A stretch of DNA of 64,000 nucleotides from Candidatus Ribeiella danica (GCA_016717335.1 JADKFS010000001.1:1550001-1614000), one strand, 5' to 3'; positions 43,591 to 52,601 are shown, numbered from the stretch's first letter. The notes: a model not told the origin generated them from the letters alone. Program-made: numbers and translations.

Positions 43591-44417
43591 CAAACCGTGG
43601 TCTCGCGCGGCGCGGCCTGGCCACCGCGCTGGTCTGGGGCGTCGCGATCGTCTTCCTGGTGCCGCTGGCCTGGATGCTGTCGTCGTCGCTGAAGCCGGAC
43701 TACCAGATCTTCGAGATCCCGCCGCGGCTGCTGCCGAGCCCGCCGCGCTGGGCCAACTACCCCGAGGCGCTGCAGTTCGTGCCGTTCGGCCGCTACGCCG
43801 TCAACACCCTGGCGATCAGCGCGCTCACGATCGTCGGGCACCTGCTCTCGTGCACGCTGATCGCCTACGCCTTCGCGCGCCTGCGCGCCCCCGGCCGCGA
43901 CGCGCTGTTCCTGGTGGTGCTGGCGACGATGATGCTGCCCTACCCGGTGACGATGGTGCCGCTCTACATCGTGTTCAGCCGGCTGGGCTGGGTCAACACC
44001 TTCCTGCCGCTGACCGTGCCGGCCTTCTTCGGCAGCCCGTTCTACATCTTCCTGCTGCGCCAGTTCTTCATGGCCATCCCGCCCGACCTGGAGGACGCGG
44101 CATGGATCGACGGCGCGAACACGCTGCAGCTAATCTGGTTCGTCATCCTGCCGCTGGCGCTGCCGGCGCTGGCGACCGTGACGATCCTGACGTTCCAGAG
44201 CACCTGGAACGACTTCCTGCCGCCGCTGATCTACCTGCAGAACCGGCAGCTCTACACCGTGACGCTGGGCCTGCAGTTTTTCCGCACCACCTACACCACC
44301 AACTGGTCCTACCTGATGGCCGCCTCGCTGGTGACGATGCTGCCGGTGGTGGCGGTGTTCTTCGCCGCGCAGCGGCTGTTCATCGAGGGGATCACCCTGA
44401 CGGGTGTGAAATCGTAG
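43587..44417 (+). CDS. Sugar ABC transporter permease, MalG-like (second system)
   Basis: 276 residues with six membrane segments, EAA loop DLEDAAWIDGANTLQLIWF and a GITLTGVKS tail. The start overlaps the stop of the first permease by four bases. No ATPase gene follows; the operon ends in a nested palindrome. A longer open frame from 42594 is only an extension through the first permease in another frame. Confidence 0.92.
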   Translation: MTNRGLARRGLATALVWGVAIVFLVPLAWMLSSSLKPDYQIFEIPPRLLPSPPRWANYPEALQFVPFGRYAVNTLAISALTIVGHLLSCTLIAYAFARLRAPGRDALFLVVLATMMLPYPVTMVPLYIVFSRLGWVNTFLPLTVPAFFGSPFYIFLLRQFFMAIPPDLEDAAWIDGANTLQLIWFVILPLALPALATVTILTFQSTWNDFLPPLIYLQNRQLYTVTLGLQFFRTTYTTNWSYLMAASLVTMLPVVAVFFAAQRLFIEGITLTGVKS

Positions 44418-44427
44418 CTTTTGGTAG

Positions 44428-44695
44428 CCCTCACCCCCCCTGCCCCCCTTCCGGGGGTAAGTTTTCTTGTGTATGGCGTCACCGTGCGGCCGGATCACCC
44501 CACCCCCTGCCCCCGCCCTGCCAGGGGCGGGGAAACGGTAGCTCGGCACGGGGTTTCGGCTCCGCCGAAACCCCGTGCCGAGCTAATAATCCCCCCTCTC
44601 CCGGCGGGAGAGGGGGCAGGGGGTGAGGGCCTGCGGGGCATCAGCATGCGCTGCAGAAAAAGCCTCCCCCCCTCTCCCAGCCGGGAGAGGGGGGG
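44428..44695. repeat. Nested palindrome, compound copy (copy 5)
   Basis: CCCTCACCCCCCCTGCC near the permease stop and GGGGGCAGGGGGTGAGGGC form outer arms. The inner stem is AGCTCGGCACGGGGTTTCGGC with loop TCC (44538-44582). A further half-unit lies at 44665-44695. It separates the convergent permease and carboxypeptidase genes; no gene is supported in 44418-44759. Confidence 0.83.
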
Positions 44696-44759
44696 TTGGC
44701 ATCCCGATGCCACATATGCTGCGCTAACCCTTATGAGGGTGGGATACAGAAGAAGAGTA

Positions 44760-46433
44760 TCAGGAGAGTGTGACGGAGCCGCGCGCGGTTCCGGCGCGCT
44801 GCGAGACGGCGGACAGCGACAGCTCGCCGCCGGCGGGCGCGCGCACGACCCACTCGAGCTTGCGCAGGTGGTCGGTCGGGAAGTCGTCGCCCCACAGCGC
44901 GCGCTTGTTGCTGCGCCCCTCGAGCTGGCCGATCTCCTGGTAGGACTCGCCCACCAGCAGCTCGGCGCCGGCGGGCAGGCTCAGCCGCACCTCGATCGGC
45001 TGGACCGCCTTGCGCTGCTGGGCCTGCTGGCTGGTGTAGGTCGGCAGGAAGCCGCTGTTGGCCAGCACCGCGCGCAGCCGGTAGGCGCCCTGGCCGAGCG
45101 GCTCGGCCGCCAGCTCGCGCAGCTCCAGCCGCGGCAGCATCCGCGCGAAGGCCAGCACGAAGCCGGTATTCGGCTCGAGCGTCGGCAGCAGGAACTGCGG
45201 CGGCGGGTTGCCGAAGGTCTCGCGCTCGATCCAGCCGCCGATCTCGACCGGCCCGAGCTGCGGGTGCTCGAACGGCCGCCAGCCGACGAAGCCCTTGCCG
45301 CCGAGCTGCGCGTCGTTCCACGCCAGCAGCTTGAGGTCGTCCTCCTCGGGGTGATCGCGGAACCACTCGATGAACTGGCGCTCCTTGATCCCAGCCTCGC
45401 CGACCATATCCCACAGCTCGACCGTCAGCGCGAACACGCCGTGCTGGTCGTAGGCCCAGTCGTCGAACGCGCCGCGCATGACGTCGCGCGGGTTGTAGCG
45501 AAAGATGTCGTAGACCGCGCCGTGCGGGTAGCCGGTGAGCTGCTTGCCGCGCTCGCCGATCTCCTTGTAGGTGTAGACGTCGTCGAGCTGCATGCTGTCG
45601 TCGCTCTTGTCGGAGAACGGGCGCAGGATCACACCGCTGAAGGTGTGGTAGGTGATCGCCCCGGAGATGTTCGGGTGGTCGGCGTAGAACTGGGCGATCG
45701 CGCGGATCTCGGGCTCGGAGAAGGGGTACGGGCCGGCGCCGAAGTTGATGCCCTCGGGCCCCCAGATGTAGGCGAAGTTGCGGTTGAAGTCGAGCCCCTG
45801 GCGCGGGTGGGCGACCTTGACCTCGTAGCCGTCGTAGCTGCGGATCAGCCCCTCGGTGTAGACCCGGTAGTAGCTGCCGCCGTCCTCGTCGGGCGCGCGC
45901 CGGCGCATCAGGCGCGGGTCCTTCTCGCTGATCTTCCAGGCGCCGTCGGGGTCGGGCACGCGCATCTGCAGGATGCGCCCGTCGCCGTCGACGTCGTGGG
46001 GGTACAGCCCGTCGCGCTCGTCGGCGTAGGGGTAGGGCCGCGTGCCGCTGCGCACATACACCGGCGACGTGAAGTACTGCTCGGCGCCGTCCGGGTTGAC
46101 GCGCGGCACGATGTAGAGCGCGCGCTGGTCGAGCAGCCGCCGGATCGCCGCGTCGCGCTCGTAGCCCTCCAGCAGCGTCTGGATGACGTGCAGCGCGCCC
46201 ATCGAGCCGGTGACCTCGGTGGCGTGGATGTTGGCGTCGAGCCAGAAGGCCGGCTTCTCGGCGGCCGGGCCGCTGGCGCTCTGGGTGATCGTCATGCACC
46301 AGATCTCGCGGCCCTCCCAGCTCTTGCCGATCGAGCCAAGCGCGGCGAGCGACGGGTACTCCTCGGCGAAGGCCTTGAGCGCGGCCTCGATCTCGTCGTT
46401 GCGGTAGTAGCGGGTGAAGTCGATCTGCGGCAT
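44760..46433 (-). CDS. Zinc carboxypeptidase, M14 family
   Basis: 557 residues. Zinc ligands H70 and E73 are in NIHATEVTG, the third ligand is H263 in TYHTFSGV, and the substrate-binding VPRVNPDGAEQYF lies between them. The C-terminal about 150 residues form an extra beta-rich domain. No signal peptide is visible, so it probably trims peptides inside the cell, although non-classical export cannot be excluded. GAGGGAGGG precedes the ATG. A 780-codon open frame on the opposite strand is an artefact of GC bias. Confidence 0.92.
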   Translation of the reverse strand: MPQIDFTRYYRNDEIEAALKAFAEEYPSLAALGSIGKSWEGREIWCMTITQSASGPAAEKPAFWLDANIHATEVTGSMGALHVIQTLLEGYERDAAIRRLLDQRALYIVPRVNPDGAEQYFTSPVYVRSGTRPYPYADERDGLYPHDVDGDGRILQMRVPDPDGAWKISEKDPRLMRRRAPDEDGGSYYRVYTEGLIRSYDGYEVKVAHPRQGLDFNRNFAYIWGPEGINFGAGPYPFSEPEIRAIAQFYADHPNISGAITYHTFSGVILRPFSDKSDDSMQLDDVYTYKEIGERGKQLTGYPHGAVYDIFRYNPRDVMRGAFDDWAYDQHGVFALTVELWDMVGEAGIKERQFIEWFRDHPEEDDLKLLAWNDAQLGGKGFVGWRPFEHPQLGPVEIGGWIERETFGNPPPQFLLPTLEPNTGFVLAFARMLPRLELRELAAEPLGQGAYRLRAVLANSGFLPTYTSQQAQQRKAVQPIEVRLSLPAGAELLVGESYQEIGQLEGRSNKRALWGDDFPTDHLRKLEWVVRAPAGGELSLSAVSQRAGTARGSVTLS

Positions 46434-46509
46434 GCCATCCCTCCCTCAAGCGTAAAGCGCAGAGCGCACAGCGTCAATCAGGAGTATAGCATCGATCGGG
46501 CGGCCGAAC

Positions 46510-46765
46510 CACTCCGATTGGTCAGGGCTGCGCCCCTGCACCCCGATCCACGTCGCGTCCCACCGTGCGTGGCCCAGTGGCACATGCCCGGCAGAATCCA
46601 CACGCGGCGGGATGCAACCCGTCCCGACGGAATGGCGATGGACATACGCCACAACGCTTGCGGCCGAGGTGAGATCATTTGCCGGAGGGGGCTGGGGGAA
46701 CCGGCGTGGGTTCCCCCAGCCGGGGGCGCGGGGGCGGAGCGCCCCGGAAGAAGGAGATCGTAGGG
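46510..46765. repeat. GC-rich mosaic element
   Basis: This copy contains GGGCTGCGCCCC, a core with CACATGCCCGGCAGAATCC and GCGGCGGGA, TTTGCCGGAGGGGGC, the GGGGGAACC-GGCGTG-GGTTCCCCC hairpin and GGAGCGCCCCGGA. It fills the gap between the M14 start and the stop of the next minus-strand gene. Confidence 0.83.
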
Positions 46766-46775
46766 GCTTGACCGC

Positions 46776-47594
46776 CTACGCCCGCCGGTTGGCGGACGCA
46801 TGCCCATTGCGCCGCACCGCCGAGGCGATCGGGGAGGCGATGTGGGGAGCGGGCATCGCCACGATCTCAACGCCGCCAGCCGGGGCGGCGGTGGTCGGAG
46901 CTGCAGGTGGAGAGGGCGGCGTCCGGGGCGCGCCGCGCCGCGCAGGGGCCGCCAGGCCGAGCTGGTGGAGCAGCTGCGGCCGATCCTGCAGCGCCACCCG
47001 CGCGATCTTCAGGAAATCGGCCATCCAGGTATCCAGCGCGGCCAGCGCCTCATCGCGCGCCCTGGTCGTGTCCTGCGCGGCGCCCTTGCGCTGCCGACGC
47101 GCGGCATCGCTAAGTCCGACCGAGTCGATCTTGCGCTGGCCGTCTGCCAGCATCGTCGCAGTGATGCCGAACGCTGCAAGCTTGCCGAGAATGTCGGGGT
47201 TGGATTGGGCGTTGGCGTAGAACTGATGGGCCTGGGCCAGCCAGCTGGCGAGGCCGCGCTTACGGCGAGCCAGCAGCCCCAGCTTTTGCAGCGCGCCGCG
47301 GTCCTGCTTGAGCGCGACCCGCGCGACCTTGACGTGGCGCATAAAGGTGTCGCTGGCCTGACGCTGGGCCGCGTCGAGCGTGTCGGCGGCGGCGAAGAGG
47401 CCGCCGTAGTCGTCTTTTTGCTGCTGATACAAGGCCATCGCGGCGTCGCGCAGCGCTCGGCCCTGCTCTAGCCGCGCAATCGTGTAGCCGTATGTGGCGA
47501 GCGCCGCCTGGAGACCAGGGTCGGCTAGTGCGTTGGTGATCGCGACCTGCGCGCGGGCCAGTCGTCGCTCGATGCTTGCTTTGGTTTGAGACAT
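46776..47594 (-). CDS. Helical repeat protein of unknown function
   Basis: 272 residues, strongly helical and charged. Two stretches are alike: FMRHVKVARVALKQDRGALQ with KLGLLARRKRG, and WMADFLKIARVALQDRPQLL with HQLGLAAPARRG, about 105 residues apart, so the protein arose by internal duplication. A Pro/Ala-rich tail follows. AAGGAG lies 7 bases before the ATG, so the start is firm. No enzymatic motif was seen. Similar proteins without assigned function occur sporadically in bacteria. Confidence 0.7.
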   Translation of the reverse strand: MSQTKASIERRLARAQVAITNALADPGLQAALATYGYTIARLEQGRALRDAAMALYQQQKDDYGGLFAAADTLDAAQRQASDTFMRHVKVARVALKQDRGALQKLGLLARRKRGLASWLAQAHQFYANAQSNPDILGKLAAFGITATMLADGQRKIDSVGLSDAARRQRKGAAQDTTRARDEALAALDTWMADFLKIARVALQDRPQLLHQLGLAAPARRGAPRTPPSPPAAPTTAAPAGGVEIVAMPAPHIASPIASAVRRNGHASANRRA

Positions 47595-47641
47595 GTGGAA
47601 GCTCCTTGGTGCATTGTTGTTTTTCGATGTTGCGCGAACGT

Positions 47642-47824
47642 TTTTCGCCCTTCCTTCGCCATCTCCGCCCCTCTACCGCGGCAGTTTTCGCCCTTCCTCC
47701 GCCATCCCCGCCCCTCTACCGCGGCAGTTTTCGCCCTTCCTCCACCATCCCCGCCCCTCTACCGCGGCAGTTTTCGCCCTTCCTCCGCCATCCCCGCCCC
47801 TCTACCGCGGCAGTTTTCGCCGTT
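47642..47824. repeat. 43-bp tandem repeat
   Basis: Four full copies and a partial fifth of a 43-bp unit (containing TTTTCGCCCTTCC and CTCTACCGCGGCAG) start at 47642, 47685, 47728, 47771 and 47814. Units are contiguous, so this is a minisatellite. It lies upstream of the helical repeat gene. The following 170 bp carry degenerate related pieces but no gene. Confidence 0.9.
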
Positions 47825-48036
47825 ACGCTGGCATCTACCTCCTTTGCTCCGCCGTTTGTGCCCCTTGCACTGGCGGTTGTCCCCACTACGACGACGGTTT
47901 CCATACCGCCCAGCGCGCTCGCCGGTGGGTGCGGCGCATCCGAGACGGCTACGACACAATATCATAGCTTGTGGGCTCGAACAATAGGAATGAAGGGGGG
48001 ATGCCGGGTAGGACATGCGGGTGACCGCTGGCGCGC

Positions 48037-48210
48037 CTAGTGTGGGACTGTTGCGGCATGCTTGGGGATACACACGGCCTCGATCGGCCGCAGCGAGTTG
48101 CCGCCGAGCACGCGCGCCTCTTCGGCAGGCGGCAGGCCGATCGGCCGAATCTTCTGCTGCACGTGCGCGCGCCAGTCGTCGGCGAAGCTGCCGAGGTGCG
48201 GGATAAAGAA
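48037..48210 (-). pseudogene. Remnant of an amidohydrolase-family gene
   Basis: The translation IPHLGSFADDWRAHVQ then LPPAEEARVLGGNSLRPI resembles two pieces of a TIM-barrel amidohydrolase (the HLGS metal-site region and the C-terminal GGNxxR segment) joined without the about 80-100 residues usually between them. No start, ribosome site or N-terminal domain remains. It is therefore best read as a deleted fragment. Confidence 0.45.
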
Positions 48211-48218
48211 GACTGGTG

Positions 48219-48297
48219 ATGCAGCGCGGTGATATTTGGTGGGCAACGCTGCCCGACCCGCAGGGTTCAGCGGCAGGATATCGGCGTCCGGTCCTAG
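48219..48297 (+). pseudogene. mazF: MazF/PemK-type toxin gene, truncated by repeats
   Basis: The first 26 residues (MQRGDIWWATLPDPQGSAAG, then YRRPVL) match the N-terminus of MazF-type endoribonucleases. After VL the frame runs directly into the 58-bp tandem repeats and the remaining about 85 residues of a MazF are missing. No antitoxin gene is seen upstream. The toxin is expected to be inactive. Confidence 0.75.
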
Positions 48298-48302
48298 CCC
48301 CC

Positions 48303-48650
48303 AAGGCGCAGGGGCGCCATCGATCGCGCCCGTACAAGGTCACGGCGAAATCCCTGCCCCAAGGCGCAGGGGCGCCATCGATCGCGCCCGTACAAGGTCA
48401 CGGCGAAATCCCTGCCCCAAGGCGCAGGGGCGCCATCGATCGCGCCCGTACAAGGTCACGGCGAAATCCCTGTCCCCAAGGCGCAGGGGCGCGCTATAGC
48501 GCGCCCGTACAAGGTCACGGCGAAATCCCTGCCCCCAAGGCGTAGGGGCGCGCTATAGCGCGCCCGTACAAGGTCACGGCGAAATCCCTGTCCCCAAGGC
48601 GCAGGGGCGCGCTATAGCGCGCCCGTACAAGGTCACGGCGAAATCCCGAG
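48303..48650. repeat. 58/59-bp tandem repeat with palindromic core
   Basis: Six units start with AAGGCGCAGGGGCGC (or GTAGG) at 48303, 48361, 48419, 48478, 48537 and 48596. All share CGCCCGTACAAGGTCACGG and CGAAATCCCTG. Units 1-3 carry the core GGCGCCATCGATCGCGCC and units 4-6 carry GGGCGCGCTATAGCGCGCCC. No spacers vary, so it is not a CRISPR array. Confidence 0.92.
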
Positions 48651-48738
48651 CATTGAACCATGCCTAAGCGAGGCGCCGCCTCGCAGTATGCTCGCGCCTA
48701 CCCTACCCTGGCTCTGTTGGCTTTCACGCCGGCCAGCG

Positions 48739-48763
48739 GCGCCGCGCTGGATTAGCGCGGCGC
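48739..48763. repeat. GC hairpin
   Basis: GCGCCGCGCT, loop GGATT and AGCGCGGCGC form a 10-bp stem in the gap between the tandem repeat and the cystathionine beta-synthase stop. Confidence 0.55.
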
Positions 48764-48825
48764 GCTACGCGCCTGGCCTGGTGTCGTAGAGGTCGACGCG
48801 AGCGGCGTCGGCGGAGCGATGGAGA

Positions 48826-48896
48826 AGGTTTGAGCTCTGAGCTTTGAGCTCTGAGTTACAGTACCCATCGGCTCAAAACTCAAAGCTCAGAGCTGT
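48826..48896. repeat. GAGCTCT/GAGCTTT heptamer inverted repeat
   Basis: TTTGAGCTCTGAGCTTTGAG and a complementary TCAAAACTCAAAGCTCAGAG face each other across about 20 bases, at the 3' end of the cystathionine beta-synthase gene. Confidence 0.75.
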
Positions 48897-50299
48897 CAGC
48901 GGTTGCGGCTGGCGAGGAAATCGATCACGTCGATCTTGGTCACGATCCCGACGACCTGGCCGCCCTGGAGGACCACCGCGGCCTGGCTGCGGCCGAAGAT
49001 CGGCGTCAGCTCGTCGAGCGGCATCTCCGGGTCGACGGTGGCGACCTCGTGGGCGTGCAGGTCGGCGATCGTGTGGTCCATCGCGCCGCCCGAGAGCAGG
49101 TAGTCGAGCAGGTCGCTCTCGCCGATGATGCCGTGCAGCCGGCCGGCGTCGTCGACCACCGGCAGCTGCGAGATGCCGTGGGTCTTCATCTGGCGGATGG
49201 CCGCCTCGATGCTGGTGTCCTCGCCGGCGCTGATCACCTCGCGCGGGCGCGCGGCGATCAGGTCGCCCACGGTGGACGACTCGAGGAAGCCGTTCTCGCG
49301 CATCCAGTTGTCGTCGAAGATCTTCGAGAGGTAGCGCGAGCCGCTGTCGGGCAGCAGCACCACCACGACGTCGTCCTCGCCGAGCGCGGAGCCGCTGCCG
49401 CGCAGCCACTTCAGCGCGCCGGCCGCCGCCATCCCGCACGACCCGCCGCAGAACAGGCCCTCCTCGCGCACCAGCCGGCGCGTCATCGTGAACGACTCGC
49501 GGTCGTTGACCTGCACCACGTCGTCGATCACGTCGAAGTCGAGCGTGGCCGGCAGGAAGTCCTCGCCGACCCCCTCGACCTTATACGAGTGCGCCGGGCC
49601 GAGCTCGCGGGTCTGGAAGTAGTGGTGCAGCAGCGAGCCGACCGGGTCGACGCCGACGATCTTGATGTCGGGGTTCTGCTCCTTCAGAAAGCGGCCGGTG
49701 CCGCTGATCGTGCCGCCGGTGCCCATCCCGGTGATGAACGCCGCGATCCGGCCGCCGGTCTGGCGCCACAGCTCGGGGCCGGTGGTGCGGTAGTGCGCCT
49801 CGGGGTTGGCGGCGTTCCAGTACTGGCCGGCCAGGATGGCGTTGGGGGTCTCCTCGGACAGCCGGCGCGAGACCGAGTAGTAGGAGCGCGGGTCGTCGGG
49901 CTCGACGGCGGTGGGGGTGATCACGACGCGCGCGCCGAAGGCGCGCAGCTGGCGGATCTTCTCGTCGCTCATCTTGTCGGGCATCACAAAGATCGTCTTG
50001 TAGCCCTTGATCGCCGCGGCGATCGCCAGCCCGACGCCGGTGTTGCCGCTGGTGCCCTCGACGATCGTGCCGCCCGGGCGCAGCCGGCCCTCGCGCTCGG
50101 CCGCCTCGATCATGGCCAGGCCGATCCGGTCCTTGACGCTGCCGCCGGGGTTGAGAAACTCCACCTTCGCCACCAGCGCGGGGCGCACGCCGCGGGCGAC
50201 CTTGTGCAGCCGCACCAGCGGCGTATTGCCGATCGCGTCGAGGATCGTCTCTTTGATATCGGGGGTGCCGACACGGTCAAGGGTGTCCACAGCGGTCAT
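48896..50299 (-). CDS. cbs: Cystathionine beta-synthase with C-terminal CBS domains
   Basis: 467 residues. It condenses serine (or O-acetylserine) with homocysteine using PLP. The PLP lysine is K56 in PGGSVKDRIG; the substrate loop EGTSGNTGVGLA and the cofactor-phosphate loop GTGGTISGTGR are present. Two CBS repeats fill residues about 340-467 (REVISAGEDTSIEAAIRQMK and HEVATVDPEMPLDELTPIF), which in other members bind adenosyl ligands. GAGGAGGA precedes the ATG at 50299. It is a single gene with repeats at both ends. Confidence 0.94.
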   Translation of the reverse strand: MTAVDTLDRVGTPDIKETILDAIGNTPLVRLHKVARGVRPALVAKVEFLNPGGSVKDRIGLAMIEAAEREGRLRPGGTIVEGTSGNTGVGLAIAAAIKGYKTIFVMPDKMSDEKIRQLRAFGARVVITPTAVEPDDPRSYYSVSRRLSEETPNAILAGQYWNAANPEAHYRTTGPELWRQTGGRIAAFITGMGTGGTISGTGRFLKEQNPDIKIVGVDPVGSLLHHYFQTRELGPAHSYKVEGVGEDFLPATLDFDVIDDVVQVNDRESFTMTRRLVREEGLFCGGSCGMAAAGALKWLRGSGSALGEDDVVVVLLPDSGSRYLSKIFDDNWMRENGFLESSTVGDLIAARPREVISAGEDTSIEAAIRQMKTHGISQLPVVDDAGRLHGIIGESDLLDYLLSGGAMDHTIADLHAHEVATVDPEMPLDELTPIFGRSQAAVVLQGGQVVGIVTKIDVIDFLASRNR

Positions 50300-50394
50300 G
50301 CGAGATTCCTCCTCAGTGCTGTCTCTGTCGCTCGTCGTCGAGCCGGCGCGGCGCTGCGCCCGCCGGGCACATGCTACCACGAAACGGCTTGGCC

Positions 50395-50920
50395 CGGTGT
50401 GTCGGGGCTGCGCCAGCTCTTTTCCGGGGCGCTGCGCCCCCGGCCCCCCGCCCGGGGGAACCCACGCCGCTTCAGGCGGCTGCGCCAGCTCTTTTCCGGG
50501 GCGCTGCGCCCCCGGCCCCCTGCCTGCTGCTCGTGCCCAGGGCGTGACCTGTCACCTTTTCTCCGGGGCGCTGCGCCCCCGGCCCCCCGCCCGGGGGAAC
50601 CCACGCCGGTTCCCCCGGCCCCCCTCCGGCAAAGAATGCCTGTGGCATATCCGATAGTGGTAGCGCATGCCCAGCACCATCCCTGCGAGGCCAGTTGCCA
50701 CCCGCCGCGCCGTGATTCCGCCGGGCATGTGCATCAAGCGCTGAAACTGAGGCGGGATTCTTTTGGGGTCCAGGGGCGCAGCCCCGGCCGGGGGGGGGGT
50801 GGCGGCCCACCGCCCAACACGCGAGGCGCGCAGCCCCCCGAAAGCGGTGTGGGCGCGCAGCCCCGGCGGGGGCACGGGGGCGCGCAGCCCCCGGAAGAGA
50901 TGTGAAGATACTCGCCTTGC
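50395..50920. repeat. Cluster of GC-rich mosaic elements
   Basis: Two partial units and one longer unit (from 50560) contain GGGGCGCTGCGCCCC, GGGGGAACC-CACGCC-GGTTCCCCC, CCCCCCTCCGGCAAAGAATGCC, GCGCATGCCC, then GGGGTCCAGGGGCGCAGCCCC and further GCGCGCAGCCCC hairpins. This orientation is opposite to the copy at 26828. It occupies the divergent gap between cbs and the TPR gene. Confidence 0.87.
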
Positions 50921-51056
50921 CACCTTGTCGCCTGGGCAGCGCGCCATTTAGGCGCTGGAACGCCACATCGTGGCGCTAACAATGTAAGCCATTACACTTT
51001 CATCAGTCATGCAAGCTCTCTACCCCTTGTTGGCGCGCCAGCGTAAAATATGACTG

Positions 51057-51085
51057 TTGACCGTAAAACTTGGGTGTGGTAGAAT
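51057..51085 (+). promoter_or_regulatory. Promoter of the first TPR-membrane gene
   Basis: TTGACC at 51057-51062 and TAGAAT at 51080-51085 are exactly 17 bp apart. The leader to the ATG at 51262 is about 170 bases. Confidence 0.75.
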
Positions 51086-51261
51086 AGCCGCGATCATCGT
51101 TCGATGGCAGACGATCGACGCGCGAAGAACGGTCGGCAGCGAGCCGAAGCCGCTGACGACCCGCCGCGCTGATCGGGCACTCTCCCCATCTGGGTTCAGG
51201 ATACACAGCCAGCACCGTGCCGCCCCGCCCAATCGTCGGGCGTATGAGGAAGGAGCTTCGC

Positions 51262-52560
51262 ATGGCGGATTCCGAAACGCTACTCCAGCTTGGAATCGAT
51301 GCCGCGCGCGAAGGCAGACGCGACGATGCGCGAAATCTCTTTGGCTTGCTCACGCGCCAGGAGCCCGACAATGCGCAGGCATGGCTCTGGCTCGCCGGCG
51401 TCGCCGAGGGGCCCGAGCAGCGGCGCGCCGCGCTGGAGCGCGTGATCGAGCTGGACCCGACCAACGAGATGGCGATCAAGGGGCTCCAGGCGATGAATGC
51501 CGCGTCGGGCTCTCAGTCGGGCGCGGCGACCGCCACCATGGCAGCCGTGCCGCCCGCGCCGCCCCCGCCGCCGGCGCCCGAGCGCGAGCTGACCGAGGAG
51601 GAGCGCTACGCCGCCGAGCTGGACTCGGCCTTCGACGACTACGACGCGCTGCCGCGCGTCGAGACGCCGCACCGCGAGCCCGACGAGACTGTCGAGCTGG
51701 GCGCCGATCGGCCGACGACCCCGCGCGGCAGCGCCCGCCAGCGCAGCGCGGCCCGCCGCGGCGCCACGCCGGTGCGCTCGTCCGACGAGGACGACGATCT
51801 GTACGGCGCCCCGCGGCGCAGCGCGCTCAGCCCGCTCGCGCTGGGGCTGCTGGCGCTGATCGTCGTGTTCCTGCTCGGGTTCCTGATCTACAACCTGGTG
51901 TTCAACCGCGGCAGCAATGTGGCGCGCAACCAGGCCGCGACCACCACGGCGATCGCCGCCAGGACCGCGGCCGCGGGCGGGGCCGCCGGGCAGCCCACCT
52001 CGGCGCTGCCGGGCGGCGGCGGCATCCTGACGGCTACGGCCACGCTGACCGAGACGCCGCCGCTGACCAGCACAACCGCCCCCGAGCAGCCGACCCCGGT
52101 TGCGCCCGGGCCGAACCCGGCGCCGGTCGCCAACCCCAACCTGCAGACCGTCGACATTGGCGCGCAGCTGCAGGCCAACGGCTGGACCTACACCTACCCC
52201 GACCCATCGTACGTGCTGGTGCTCGGCAAGCAGGTCGGCAGCTTCACGGCGCAGGGAACCTACGTCCACGTGCTCGTGTGGGTCACGAACAACACTGGGG
52301 CCGACGCGCCGCTGCCGGCGAACTTCTTCGCGCTGAAAGACTCGAACAACAACGTCTACACCGGCGCGCCGGATGTGGCGAATGCCGCCGTGCAGCGCGG
52401 CATCAACGCCGACCGCAGCATGGGCGACCCGATACCGGCCAACGGCGTGCCGACCAGCGTCTACCTGGTCTTCGATGTCGCGTCGGGCGCGCAAAACGTG
52501 GCGCTGTTCGCCGCCGGCAACAACGGCCAGGGCTGGGTGCTGCTGCCGTCGGTGCCGTAG
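51262..52560 (+). CDS. TPR protein with one membrane span and extracellular beta domain
   Basis: 432 residues. Residues about 5-75 hold TPR-like helices (LGIDAAREGRRDDARNLFGL, then LERVIELDPTNEMAIKGLQA). A disordered acidic linker follows, then a single membrane span at about 188-214, a Thr/Pro/Ala-rich stretch and a C-terminal beta domain of DUF4352-like appearance (GSFTAQGTYVHVLVWVTNNT). The TPR part is expected in the cytoplasm. GGAAGGAG precedes the ATG. The next gene is a shorter paralogue. Function unknown; protein-protein interaction at the membrane is likely. Confidence 0.82.
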   Translation: MADSETLLQLGIDAAREGRRDDARNLFGLLTRQEPDNAQAWLWLAGVAEGPEQRRAALERVIELDPTNEMAIKGLQAMNAASGSQSGAATATMAAVPPAPPPPPAPERELTEEERYAAELDSAFDDYDALPRVETPHREPDETVELGADRPTTPRGSARQRSAARRGATPVRSSDEDDDLYGAPRRSALSPLALGLLALIVVFLLGFLIYNLVFNRGSNVARNQAATTTAIAARTAAAGGAAGQPTSALPGGGGILTATATLTETPPLTSTTAPEQPTPVAPGPNPAPVANPNLQTVDIGAQLQANGWTYTYPDPSYVLVLGKQVGSFTAQGTYVHVLVWVTNNTGADAPLPANFFALKDSNNNVYTGAPDVANAAVQRGINADRSMGDPIPANGVPTSVYLVFDVASGAQNVALFAAGNNGQGWVLLPSVP

Positions 52561-52601
52561 GCGCCGGGCCCGGCCCCGATCGAAGACGGTTTGAACAGGC
52601 C

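Noticed and set aside
44421..46763. 780-codon open frame opposite the carboxypeptidase gene
   Set aside because: It mirrors the M14 gene in another frame, has Arg/Val/Leu-biased composition without domains and starts in a palindromic repeat.
47642..47824. Possible CRISPR array from regular 43-bp spacing
   Set aside because: The whole period is conserved, so there are no unique spacers, and no cas gene is near.
47576..48040. Open frames in all three plus-strand frames with repeated RPSTAAVF peptides
   Set aside because: They arise because the 43-bp unit is stop-free and not a multiple of three; no start signal supports translation.
48303..48650. Possible CRISPR array from 58/59-bp spacing
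   Set aside because: All parts of the unit repeat and only the palindromic core varies in two forms; no spacer diversity.
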